Position numbers and translations under genes: made by a program. The notes below the pieces were generated by a model that did not search any database, was not told the DNA's origin, and saw only the letters and a list, made by a program, of their open reading frames with translations. From positions 1,124,302 to 1,188,301 of the forward strand of contig KN832557.1 of the NCBI GenBank assembly GCA_000827205.1: DNA of 64,000 nt. Reading direction: 5' to 3'. The DNA comes from Plicaturopsis crispa FD-325 SS-3 (Eukaryota; Basidiomycota; Agaricomycetes; Amylocorticiales; Amylocorticiaceae). Positions 45,323-56,415 of this stretch are shown here, piece by piece; positions within the stretch are counted from its first letter, which is position 1; every line of letters begins with the position of its first letter.

Positions 45323-47358
45323 ATGGCGAGCGAAAGTTATAAGGCGTCCAAAGAGGCTTTCGTCTCAGGAATGACAGGATCTAGTATCATGCATGTGAAC
45401 ATGATATCAGCCGTAGCTCTTGTAAGTGTTCCGCAATCGTACATCGTCACATAAAACTCAACGAATCGCGTAGTCATCCATAGCACTCAACGGCGCGTTG
45501 CGAACTCGCTTCCCCGCGCCGAAATCCTTAACTTTCCATGCCGAGTGGATTATCCTCATTCTGCCCCTACTGCTCTCAGTCACACTTTTTGCGGACCGTC
45601 CTGGACTGCTTTCCACGTTATTGTTGATTCCAACCGGCGTCCTGCTACTCCTCCCTCCCCGTGAACACGGGACCTTCTTACCTTCCGCCTCTACTTCACG
45701 TCCATCATCACCCACACGCCCAAGCCATCGCATATCGTTGCCATATATACCTCCGGAAGCACTTCAATCATTCGCCATCCCTCCGTTGCCCGCCCTGACC
45801 ACATACAGAGCACACATGATGCTAATGACTGTGCTATGCATCTTGGCCGTTGATTTCCCTGTCTTTCCGCGTTCTCTCGCAAAATGCGAAACCTTCGGGG
45901 TCTCTCTAGTGAGTGGTGATGCTTCACCGTAGCCGATGAGCCGCTAGCTTATATGACTTGTACAAGATGGATTTAGGTGTCGGCTCCTTCGTCTTCTCTC
46001 AAGGCATAATATCGGCGATACCACTCATCAAGGATGTGTCATACTTAACTTCTCCCATGCTCCCAAAATTGCTCGGAACATCGCGCAAGATACTTCCAAT
46101 CATAGTTCTCGGAGTCGTACGCGTCCTCTTAGTGAAGGGCACGGAATACCCAGTAACGTATTGGTACTACACACTGCAGAGTTTTAGTGTTTACTGATTT
46201 CCACGGGTATCCAGGAGCATGAATCAGAATATGGAGCTCATTGGAATTTTTTCATAACGCTGGCGTTGTTGCCGTTACTTCAGGTGTTCCTACACCCATT
46301 TATCGCGCGCTTTCCTATATCGTTGGTTGGGGCTCTAGTGGCATTGAGTGAGCGTCCTCTACCGAAAGAGGTTGGTTCGACGTTGACTAACATTCGTTGA
46401 AACCCAGTGCAGCAGGTTACTTTGTCTGCCCTAGGTGCCCGCTCATTTGTTTTGAACGCGCCGCGAGCAAACGTGTTCTCCGCTAATAAAGAGGGAATCG
46501 TCTCACTCATGGGTACGTCGATAATCACCTAGTGAGTATACATCCGCTAACACCATTCGACGACAGGCTATATGGCGATCCATTTACTGGGCCTTTCCGC
46601 TGGCACACTGTTACTGCCGCCCTCGCCGTCATTCTTCCGTCGCAGGCAGCAAATGCGTGTGCGCACCCCCCATCGTCGAGATAGCTCTGGGTCCGACTCC
46701 GACGATGATAGTAGCACCAGTACCGAGATCGTTCGGCCGTCAATGAAGCGTCAGAGTGACAAAGCCGCAATCGAGCTATGCTCTTACTCGGTCGTTTGGT
46801 GGACACTCTTAGGCATCAGCAGATTGGTCGGAATTGACGGTGGAGTGTCCCGCAGAATGGTGCGCTCGTGCGATTATTCCGTCCTCACAAATGCTTACAA
46901 CCCTTGCCTGCAGGCGAATATGCCATATATACTTTGGATCGCAGCTTTCAACACGTTGTATCTCTGTGGCTACATCTGGCTCGACCTCTATTTCTCTCCT
47001 TCGCCATTGAAGAAATCGAAATCCGTCTACTCATCCCCTTCGAAGCTCAAAGTTCCTGTAGAACACACGCTTTATGGAGATGAGCAATACCAAACGCAGG
47101 ACCCTGCAGCAAGCGCTCCAGAACTCCTCGCCGCTATTAATAAGAACGGACTCCCTATATTTCTTCTGGTGCGTCCTCATCTCTTGTGTCTCGATGGATT
47201 CTCACTAGTTTATATAGGCCAACATTGCGACGGGCCTCATTAATTTGACAATTCCTACGATGTACACCAACGACTTTTGGGCAATAACGGTCCTGGCCCT
47301 GTACGCCTTTGGAATATGTGTCGCGGCATGGGTCCTGCGCGAACGGAGGCTTTGGTGA
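45323..47358 (+). CDS. GWT1: GPI-anchor inositol acyltransferase Gwt1 (PIG-W)
   Basis: ER enzyme that acylates inositol in GlcN-PI during GPI-anchor synthesis; the known target of the antifungal class that includes manogepix. Eight exons (45323..45421, 45474..45908, 45967..46152, 46215..46347, 46408..46512, 46567..46859, 46914..47168, 47218..47358) give 548 aa. Family motifs are [14 protein letters not shown] at the N terminus, [20 protein letters not shown] spliced across intron 2, [32 protein letters not shown], and a C-terminal NLTIPT with a final hydrophobic helix. Around a dozen membrane segments alternate with Ser-rich loops ([14 protein letters not shown]). The gene gives a bitopic lipid-pathway partner to LCB1 in the window, though no linkage is implied. 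Confidence 0.94.
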
Positions 47359-47882
47359 TGCGATCTATCTATTGCTTATCCTGCATTAATGGCGATTGCG
47401 TTTTCCTATCCCGATAAGTATCATGCAATGTTAAACGTTCGAAAAAAAGAGGTGTTATGTTGCAATCTCTCTGTTAAACGGTGGTTCCGAAATTGATTTG
47501 TTTCTAAAAATTGCAGCGTGCGGGGTAGATAAGGTGACTCGGCGCCCCTCGGTATCTAAGTCGGAGCCTTACACAACGCTCTCATTTGTTTTCATAGGAC
47601 TGCGGTTGATTATAGCATATCATGCCTACGAATCGACCGCATAAAAGGTGATGCAGAGTGGGTCGATAAGCTCCTGTGGATCTGGTGCAACATCGGTACG
47701 TCTGGTTTCCTCTGATATGGAATATTGGTGCCTACGCTTATCTTCGAATGTACGGAAGGAGAGCATTGGGTGCGGGCGTCTATCTTATCCGGCGGCAAAT
47801 CTGCTTATTAGGCGTACTGTAAATACTGCCAAGCTACTGGAGCTGTCCAGTGCTCAGAGAACTTGGCCTGCGTCCACCCGAC
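47359..47882. other. Intergenic between GWT1 and the permease
   Basis: About 520 bp with no supported gene. It contains the GWT1 3' UTR and the permease promoter. Confidence 0.4.
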
Positions 47883-50047
47883 ATGGCACACGCAACGGAG
47901 ACGATCCACAACAAGCCTGACCTCGAGCTTGCCGAAGGCAGCTTTACCAAGGCGGAGGTCAATGCCGTCGAAGACCTGCCCGAGTCGGACCAGCGTCTAC
48001 TGGAGCTGGGCTACCGTCCGGAGTTCAGGCGCGAGATGTCGCTGTTTGGAGTGCTTGGCATTTCGTTCTGTGCCATCGGTATCCTCACCGGAATGAGCAG
48101 CGCCTTCCAGACAGGTTTGTTCTCGGGCGGACCGCTGAGTCTCTTCTGGGGATGGAACGTTAGTGTCGCCGAACTCTTGTATTTTTGGACGCGCGCTGAA
48201 TGGTTCCTTCGATAGATATGCAGTCTGTTCATGCTGTTCATTTCCATGAGCCTGGCAGAAATCTGTAGTGCATAGTGAGTCTTGACTCCTCGAGTTAAGG
48301 GCTGTTATTTATGCCTCTCGTAGTCCTACCATGGGTGGCCTGTATTTCTGGGTTTGTAAAATGAAACCAGACAAGCCAATTTTGGGCTGTGAGTCTACAA
48401 ATGCCTGAATGCCTGTTTCGTTTGGTGATTTACGCGTCTTAGTCTGCACAGGATGGATTTATTCCATCGCCATGGTAAGTCGTCAATCTGACGCAATGCC
48501 TCAAGCTGCATCTTCTCAGTCATCCCTGACAGGTTTTCACTGCCACGTCCGGGAATCTAAGGTGACGAGATTCCACAGTATCGCGTATCGCTCTCTGACC
48601 GATGCACTGTTTAGTACCGCGCTTTACATTGCGTCCCTGGCAGAGGTGGGTACAGGGCGTACCGTCACAAGACCCGAAATTGCTGCCATTGCGTGGGCAG
48701 TCAATATCTCCTCCGGGATCCTGAACACGGTTGGAACGAAAGCCATCGGAAAGATGAGCACGTTCTACGTATGGTGGACCGTTGGGGGGACGGTCGTGCT
48801 CGTGGTCACATTGCTGGCGGCATCGCCTGAGAAGGTTAGTCAAATGATTTTCCATGTCATCGTGCAACTCACTCATTGGACTTCGCAGAACACTGCAAAA
48901 TTCGTCTTCACAGACTACGAAAAGTATGTCTGCATCAGAGCCGCATTTGGACGTTCTAACCTCTAGCTGTGTAGTTTCACCGGCTGGTCGAACAGAGGCT
49001 TTGTCGTTCTCCTAGGATTCCTGCAGGTAAGCACCATGCAGTGAGGCATCGTCGACAATCTGTCCTAACACTTGGGCATGGTAGGCCGTATACACTCTCG
49101 AGGGATGTGAGACTGCGGCACAGGTAGCAGAGGAGGCACAACGTGCCGAATATCTCGCGCCCATCGCCATCGTTGGCTCTATCGCTGGATCCTGGCTCTT
49201 CGGCCTCGCATACATGCTCGCCCTCCTGTTCTCCGTTCAGAGTATCCCCAGCGTGCAAGCTACGACCTACGCCATTCCGATCGCCCAGCTCTTCTACGAT
49301 GCCGTCGGGAAGCGCCTGACCCTTATGTGCCTCACCGTCGTTATGGTCTCGCAGGTCATGGCTGCTGTCACTGCGTTCACCGCTAGCTCGCGGTTGTTCT
49401 ACGCGTTGGCGCGCGACAATGCGTTCCCGATGAAGAGCAAGTTCATGAAGCTCAACAGGTACCAGGCGCCGTACTGGGGTATCTGGTTGTCCGTCCTCAT
49501 GGCCAGCATCATCCATTGCGCGTACATTGGCTCGACCATTGCTGTATGCCCTTTATTTTTTGCGCACGCGTGAGGGGCACTGACCACTCTACACATAGTT
49601 TAATGCGATCTTGTCGTCAGCAGCCATCGCTGTCATGCTCAGGTATGGCCCGATCTTCACCTGCTGTGTAAAACCATCAACTAATTCCAACGTTATAGTT
49701 ACCTTCAGCCGATTATCATCCGTGTCTTCTGGCCCGACTCTTTACCAGAGAAGGGTCCGTTCGACCTTGGTCGATGGTCTTGGCCAATCAATTTCGCCTC
49801 CTTCGCGGTAAGTCTCCCTTCTTCCCTGTCAAGCCTACCACCCGCTCAATGTGGGCATATACCCTAGTTCACCGTGTTCGTCTGCATACTTTTCATCCTG
49901 CCAACAGCGTACCCGGTCGATTCGCTTAACATGAACTACGCGATATGCGCCGTGGGCGCGCTCGTGCTCATCGTCGCGATCACCTGGGTCCTCTGGGGTC
50001 GTTTCCATTTCGAGGGCCCGGTAAAAACGCATGAGCACACGGAGTAG
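47883..50047 (+). CDS. APC-superfamily amino-acid/GABA/choline permease
   Basis: Twelve exons (47883..48158, 48216..48274, 48324..48388, 48443..48474, 48533..48561, 48615..48834, 48889..48923, 48975..49026, 49085..49543, 49599..49642, 49699..49807, 49868..50047) give 519 aa. It opens with the conserved LLELGYRPEFRREMSLFGVLGISF, then GGPLSLFWGWN, SLAEICSAYPTMGGLYFW, FCTGWIYSIAMVFTATSGN, EEAQRAE near helix 6-7, TASSRLFYALARDNAFP and PYWGIWLSVL. This is the fungal Uga4/Hnm1-type layout with about 12 membrane helices. The motif set does not tell GABA from choline or polyamine transport. The cytosolic N terminus is Glu-rich and could be ubiquitylated, as is usual in this family. Confidence 0.92.
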
Positions 50048-50309
50048 GGATCCGCGTGCGATCAGGTATTTAGGGGGATTTTCTTTTCGCTTTTGCTGTT
50101 GTTATTTCTGAGCGGTGGCTTCACTGAGACGGGTTTACGATTACCATACTTACATCGATGTGTACCCTATACGTTAGACTATATTGCCATTGACGGCAAC
50201 CTTATTACTTGAGATTTATCTCGAACCGAGACGTATTACTTTGAAAAGCTCTGGTTGTATCGTGTCCGCCCAATGCATCAGTAGCGATATGGCCCTTCGG
50301 CTTCATACA

Positions 50310-51774
50310 TCATGAGCGCGAGGAAGTGCTGTCACTATCAGCGCTCCTCCCACCCGCCGCCCGAGTGTCCCCAGTCTTGACCGCCTCTACATCCTCGTTT
50401 TTGGCCACCTCCGCGTCCTTCAATTCTGCCTGCTCTGTCGGCCCGGGCGCCTTCATCTCCGCATCGTCCTCAGCCTTCTTAGTCTTCGCCTCAGCCTCTG
50501 AGTCTGCGGGCAATTCGGACCTGCCTTCGACTTCAGAAGAGTCGTCGCTCGGTGTCCGATCCTCATCGTAATCCTCCGCGATGCGTGCAATCTCCGCGCG
50601 TAGGGCCTTTGCTTGGCGCTGGAGGTCCATCCATAGCTCCACATCCAGGCCACGAGCTTTATAGAGTGCCTCGCGCCGCGAGGACACGGAACTGTCGAGC
50701 ACGGAGGTATAGGACACTTCGCGGCCCTGGTACAAGAACCTGAGGCGATGTCAGCGAACGCCAAGGATGTGAGACGAGGACCGCATACCATAGGTAGCCG
50801 CAAATGACGGAGGACAAGCCCGAAAGGTACGTGATTGGCTCCATCACATCCCTACAATCCCATTAGGAACATACACGACCGCGGCGATAGGCAGGTAATC
50901 GCACCAGCCGTAATCCCAGAACGTGAGCCGGGCTACTGTAGCCCAATACACAACGAGCATGCCAAATCCGCTAAGGGCCATGCGCCGAGCACCCCGGTGT
51001 GCCTCGCGATCGCATGCGCGTTTGAGGCCTTCCATTTCCTTTAGCCTACTTGTCGTCAGCTCGAGCTTCCGCCGCAGGTACCGCGTGCGGTCTGCAAAGG
51101 TGGGAACCTCGACATCTATGATGGTTTCGTCGGTCGGGGACGAGGTGATGCAGACGAAGAATTTTGCAGCACGCGCGGCGTCGCGGATGAAGTCCCCTAC
51201 ATCGGTCGAGTCGGACCATTGGAAATGCTGGCCTGTCGGAGAGACACTGCGGAAGGATACAGAGGGGTTCGCAGGAGCGAGAGTTGCGAGGATAAGCCGA
51301 CTCGCGTGCGAGAGTGGTTGGGACGGGTGAAGGAGGATGACAGTGGGCGGAGGAACCTTGGTAGGTGTACCGTCTGCCTTCTTCGCTTTTGCGGTGAAAT
51401 TTCCCAATGGGAGGATCAATTTGACAAGGTGCGAGGATGTTGGCGACAATTTGCCTATACATCATGAAAAACTCGTCAGTAACGCGTCGTAAATGACTAT
51501 ATGGACGCGCATGCATACCGCGCCCGTTGGCAATGCTCTTGAAATCCTCGCCCGTTGGGTCGATACCGCCTTCCCCTACACTTCCCAGCTCATCTTTCCA
51601 TTTCGACGTCGCCTTTGCCTCTGCCAGAAACCGTGAGTGGCCGACATTCGTGTTTTCCACCTCCTGCTTCGTCGTAAGTCGTCTTGCTGATAGGTTTGAC
51701 GCGACGGCGGACCAGCGCCGAGGTGGATGTCGAATGCAAACGGCCCTCAGGAAATATGGCGGCAACAAATTCAT
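50310..51774 (-). CDS. MCU: Mitochondrial calcium uniporter pore subunit
   Basis: Inner-membrane Ca2+ channel. Four exons (51774..51519, 51454..50905, 50851..50789, 50739..50310) give 432 aa. The N terminus is an Arg/Ser-rich presequence (LRAVCIRHPPRRWSAV). The conserved domain includes a coiled coil (RRKLELTTSRLKEMEGLK), then the first membrane helix (LSGFGMLVVYWATVARLTF), the selectivity-filter motif WDVMEP (Asp270, Glu273; human WDIMEP) restored by splicing, and the second helix ITYLSGLSSVICGYLWFLYQ. The last 90 residues are Glu/Lys/Ala-rich and disordered. MCU is present in many filamentous fungi but absent from baker's yeast. No EMRE- or MICU-like gene is seen in this window. Confidence 0.93.
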
Positions 51775-53831
51775 GGCGATACAGTAACACAAGCGCTACA
51801 TCAAGCAAAAGATGGACAAGCGCCGGGCGTGTGCCTTGTATGCAACGCGCCCATAAACATGACGGTGAGCTCATGAGTTTATGACGAGCGTGGTGGCGCA
51901 GGAGGCTGGTGGCGTAGACCGTCCGTGGGAAGGTTTGGGCCATGGACCATTGTCGATCGGGAAATCTGCAGACTGAGTTCGACCTTGGACCTGAACCACC
52001 AGCACTGGCTGCTACAAATCTGTCTGATTTGTGCAAGATTTGTGCAAGTCCAAGCGTGAGGAGTCCAATATGTCCATATCTGTGACCAGAATCTCGGTGA
52101 GCATCATCCAACATCGAGCGTGTAAACGTTCACCTATCTTGATTTAATTGAAAGCAAGTCATGTACAGGCAGTACGCGGGCTATACCGTAGATGCATGGA
52201 GATGCAGAGCGCTGCGCGCTGGAATTATGGAGGGTCTCCAGATCCGAGCGTTGAAAATTGATATCGACACTTCAAGCCAACCGAACGCGCTCTTAAGTCG
52301 TTCAGATGCTTATTACGAGGCCCCGAGGCCAACGCATCGTTGTCATCGTCTCGTTGAAACACTCGAGAGCTCGGCCCATATCAAGTTATTCAAGGTGAGA
52401 AACGTACTCGGGCTTTATCGGTTGCACTACTGCTGTTGAAAGATGTTAGTGCACGGCGAAGAGCAGCTTCTGCATAGTGCCTTGGTCACAAGGCCAGAGC
52501 GATAATATTGGCAAGATGATCTTTGCGGTTTCAAGGATTCCTAACACAATTGTCGAGGCACCGCATATCTCAGGGCCTCTCATGATGCATTCAATGGCTT
52601 TGCATTGCTGCTCTGTCCTCGTGTTTGAATGGGAGGCACTTCCAACACGTACGAACACCCAGGGATGCGAACCTATGTTCACAGCGAGTGTCGCATCCCA
52701 TCTTCAAAAGCCTGGTGAGCAGATTCTCTTGCCATCAGGGTTGTGATATGTATGCCTAGACCAGCATCAATGGTATACGTTTCGCGTTCATTGCCAATGT
52801 CTTCGAAAGTTGGCGGTGAGTGCCACTTTCTATGCCTACTTTTCTTGCCTCCCCGCAATGATCTTATCTGTGGACACAACAAGCAATAGATATCGCTTGC
52901 GGACGACTCCAGTAGTGCACGGCTTCATAGGATCGCTAGGGTGTCAAAGAACAAACCACGAATGCGTTATCTACTATTGGTACCAGGCGTTTTGTTGACA
53001 CCTCGTCAACGAGACATTTATCCTTGGTTGAGGGTCTGACCAGTGTTGTTAACTGCTCGGGAAAATCCTGCCTGCACGTCTGTGCGTGCAAGCGTATTCT
53101 GATGTAGGGTGTTGTTCAATGTCCATGCTCCAACGTGACCTGGAGCAGGCAAGCCTGGCAGCTGTGGCCACGGTCACCTTGATCGGTACCATGCTTGTCT
53201 AATCCGTGCGTTGTTCGACCGTCTTGGATATATTATTCGTAGATAGAACTGAACCCCCCGCACTTAACAGGTAATGATACGGTACACATCGCGTATCGTA
53301 TCGTACTTCTCAAACTCAAATTCAAAGCATTCACTTGTCCATTTTGACTTTCAAACTGCGCGTTTTCCTCCACAGCAAGTGAACACACACGTCCTGATAT
53401 GAACTCTCGCACGTACCCGCGCTATCTCTTCCGGTGCGAAGATTCCGCGCTGCCCTTCCTGTCTCCCACCAGTGTAGCGAGATAAGCGCGAAGCCTCCCC
53501 CTGCCCATATCCAGCGCGGGGCCCTCGAGCCTGGGGTACGTATCTGATATCGACATCCGTTTGGAGACCAGTCCTTGATGCACAGGAGTCAGAAGCTGAT
53601 AAACGGACAGACAAGCGTCCTGTATCGCCCTATCTATGCGGTTTGCGGAGTGGTCTCCCAAACAATGTGGTCGCCTGTCGTCCAACGGAGGTCCACTTCT
53701 GCGTCCGTATTAAAAGTGGGCCGTGTTTTTCCGTTAGGCTCCCGAGCAAGACAGCACGAAGGCAGAATGCATCCGCTTCCAGGTGAAGCTGGCTTCCCGA
53801 AATGAATGGGGAAAGACACCTTGAGGGATTG
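51775..53831. other. Gene-poor region of about 2 kb
   Basis: The part next to 51,775 is the MCU promoter. ORFs such as 52114-51590 (minus) and 52161-52439 (plus) lack domains and splice partners. A short direct repeat GATTTGTGCAAGATTTGTGCAAG lies near 52,028. No mobile-element ends were found. Confidence 0.35.
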
Positions 53832-53838
53832 TATATAT
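53832..53838 (+). promoter_or_regulatory. TATA box of oxygenase A
   Basis: TATATAT, 65 bp upstream of the ATG at 53897. Confidence 0.5.
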
Positions 53839-53896
53839 GAAATGTACGTATCATCGTCTTGTCCATCTCCCCGAGCTCCTCTATTCACTCTTCGCT

Positions 53897-55492
53897 ATGC
53901 CTAGCTTGACCCTCCCGGAAGTTCCGCAATACACGCCCGCGGCTCCGACCCAGGAGAATCGTATGTCTAGCCTCATAGCCTGCCCGATGCGACCCGCACT
54001 CAACTTCGATAATCCCTTTGCGCAGTGAATTATGCAGACCTCGCAACTATCGATCTGTCAAAGGCGGTAACCCCCGAGGGCCGCGCGGAACTCGCTCTCC
54101 AAGTACGCGATGCCATGACCACGCAGGGATTTTTCTACGTCGTCAACCATGGGTACACACAATCCCAGGTCGCTTCTTATTTTATCGCGCCGTTAAACTC
54201 GTCCTGAACACGGCCTATCAGACGGACCGCATGTTTGACATCGCCAACCTCACGTTCGAGGGGGTGAGCCCCGAGGAGAAACAACAGTACACCGGTAAGG
54301 AGATTGAGTCCTACCAGGGCTATAAACCTCGCCAGCAATGGGTACGTTTTACTTCGTGAAAATCGGCCATGTGACTCTTCTAACGAGCTGAAAATCTCAA
54401 CTAGCAAATCGAGCCGGGTGTTCTGGATCAAATCGAGCACTACAACAGTGCGTACTCTCGTCTACTAGTATTGCACGCGGATCGTTGTTGAAGAGCATCC
54501 TTCTAGTCAACCGCGACGTCACAAAGCGAATGCACCCCCATGCTTTACGCCCATTTATTCCCGAGATTCAAGCCTTTGCACACCACAACCATTACAATGT
54601 CCTCTTCCCCATTCTTAGGTATGCGCGACAAGCTTCGGTAGCTCATTCATTCTCATGTCTCTCTCAGACTTCTCGCCCGCGGCTTAGAACTGCCCGAAGA
54701 AACTCTGGTCGAAATGCACGGATTCGATGCTCAAGGTGAAACATCAGGTACATCGCCCAGCATTCATACCAGAAGCTGTATACTTACAGGTGATCTATAG
54801 CGCGATTCATGAAATAGTACGCTATAGCGCGACTTTGCGATGACGACATACACTGATTTCCCTTGCAGTTACCCGCGCACGGAAGATGAGGAAACGAAGA
54901 CCAAGAACGTCTGGCTAAAGGGCCATACAGGTAATACAGAATGCGGGGAAGGAGCTATTGATTCGCCTTATTGACGCATTTCTATAGATATCGGTGGAGT
55001 CACTATCTTATGGAGTCAGCCCGTGGCAGCCTTGCAGATTCTCTCCCCAAATGGCAAGCAATGGCAGTGGATCAAGCACGTTCCCAACGCGCTTGTATGT
55101 TCAATTTCTCCCTTTTCTCATGTCTATAGCTGAGGTGTATATTTTTGTAGGTGGTCAACATCGGAGACGCGCTCGATTTCATGTCGGGTGGCTATTACAA
55201 AGCGACTATCCACCGCGTCGTCCAACCCCCCGTCGACCAACGCAACCATACACGCCTCGGCATGTTCTATTTCTGCATGCTCGACGACGACGTACAACTG
55301 GCTCCTCTGGCGCAAAGTCCCGTCCTGCAGAAGGTCGGCATCGAGCGGCAGATAGAGGATGAGCACGCACCCACGATGAAGCAGTGGCGCGAAGGACGAA
55401 CGAGCGCCTACGGTCGAAGCCAGCTGACGAAAACTGAACAGGGCACGGAGGTAGAGCTCATCAATGGGGTTGTTGTGAAGCACTACAATTAG
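53897..55492 (+). CDS. 2-oxoglutarate/Fe(II) oxygenase (isopenicillin-N-synthase-like), copy A
   Basis: Ten exons (53897..53960, 54026..54168, 54222..54341, 54405..54447, 54507..54618, 54668..54747, 54801..54816, 54869..54930, 54988..55094, 55151..55492) give 362 aa. The N-terminal block DAMTTQGFFYVVNHGY is the DIOX_N domain. The jelly-roll core has the first iron ligands in KGHTDIGG (His212, Asp214) and the distal ligand in ATIHRVVQ (His270). The gene uses O2 and 2-oxoglutarate to oxidise a small molecule; substrate unknown. Exon 7 is only 16 nt. A near-identical copy lies 900 bp downstream in the same orientation, so this is a tandem pair. The C-terminal half is more conserved than the rest. 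Confidence 0.9.
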
Positions 55493-56166
55493 AAAGACGA
55501 GGACGTGTATTGGTATCCGACTGGGAATTTCGAGACGAATTCTGCGTGTATCACACTGCCTGCCCAAGCATCAGGTTCGGTATTGCTATTGACGTTCTGC
55601 AGAGTAATTCCCTCCATGCGCAGTGTTCTGCCTGCAGACTTTGTTCTCTCGATTTCCTCCTCGACCAAAATGTTCAGGTCGTTTCGGTCATCGTTAATGG
55701 GCTTCACTGGCGTAGGGCGTAAAGTCTCAGGTGAGCCGAAAAGCAACTCACGTGGAAGGCCGCGGAGTCGCGACTCCAACTTCTGCACGTTCGCGCTGAG
55801 TCCGTTTATGTTCTTGGTCCCACCACTCCCCCTTATGACACCTTGCACCGACTCTGGCGGCCCTTGATGGCATGTTTTCTCCACCACTGCAATGGTACTG
55901 GTGTTCGAATGTCTCTTCCTGGACCAGATATGGACCGTTCTCGTTAAGTACTGTTGAGGGCATTCCGCGAAGAAAAGGTTGGGAGTCCGCCGTGTTGTTA
56001 CGCGGATAAGCAAGCGATCATACCACCTATGGGAGTAGGGACAGCGTCGGACGTACAGAGATACGAAACGACCCGGTAGGACTCTCTGTCCAACAGTCCA
56101 AACATTGTACTCCGCCTGCCGCACGTATGGAACGGTACGAGGTGAGTCAGCCGGGCTCCATGTCAA
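55489..56166 (-). CDS. Orphan ORF between the oxygenase copies, hypothetical
   Basis: A 225-codon minus-strand ORF that occupies most of the gap between the tandem oxygenases. It overlaps the oxygenase A stop codon by four bases. No domain is recognised. The stretch NVQKLESRLRGLPRELLFGS to NDLNILVEEEIERTKSAG looks helical and protein-like, but the N-terminal part is Arg/Tyr-rich and unconvincing. It may be a lineage-specific gene or chance. I cannot find introns that would extend it. Confidence 0.3.
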   Translation of the reverse strand: MTWSPADSPRTVPYVRQAEYNVWTVGQRVLPGRFVSLYVRRCPYSHRWYDRLLIRVTTRRTPNLFFAECPQQYLTRTVHIWSRKRHSNTSTIAVVEKTCHQGPPESVQGVIRGSGGTKNINGLSANVQKLESRLRGLPRELLFGSPETLRPTPVKPINDDRNDLNILVEEEIERTKSAGRTLRMEGITLQNVNSNTEPDAWAGSVIHAEFVSKFPVGYQYTSSSF

Positions 56167-56336
56167 GCGCGACTGACCGGAAGCTCAGCCAGCTTGGGAA
56201 TACAGAGACACTATCCGGGTATTCGCCATGCATATATGCATAAGGGATCTGCGTGAATTCCATTTTAAGGAGCCGCACATCAAATTCGCTGCGGTCAGTC
56301 GGCTATGGACCTGAACTTCGAAATCTACAAGTGCAG

Positions 56337-56344
56337 TATATAAA
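56337..56344 (+). promoter_or_regulatory. TATA box of oxygenase B
   Basis: TATATAAA, 79 bp upstream of the ATG at 56416, comparable in position to the TATA element of copy A. Confidence 0.6.
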
Positions 56345-56415
56345 GGTAGCCGAGTAGTCCTACGTTTGATAGCAGTGCACTGACTACCGTCGTCGCATCC
56401 CTCTCTTGTATCACC

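Noticed and set aside
51590-52114. 174-codon ORF overlapping the MCU start
   Set aside because: It is a frame shadow of the MCU presequence exon; the MCU frame has conserved motifs and correct splicing.
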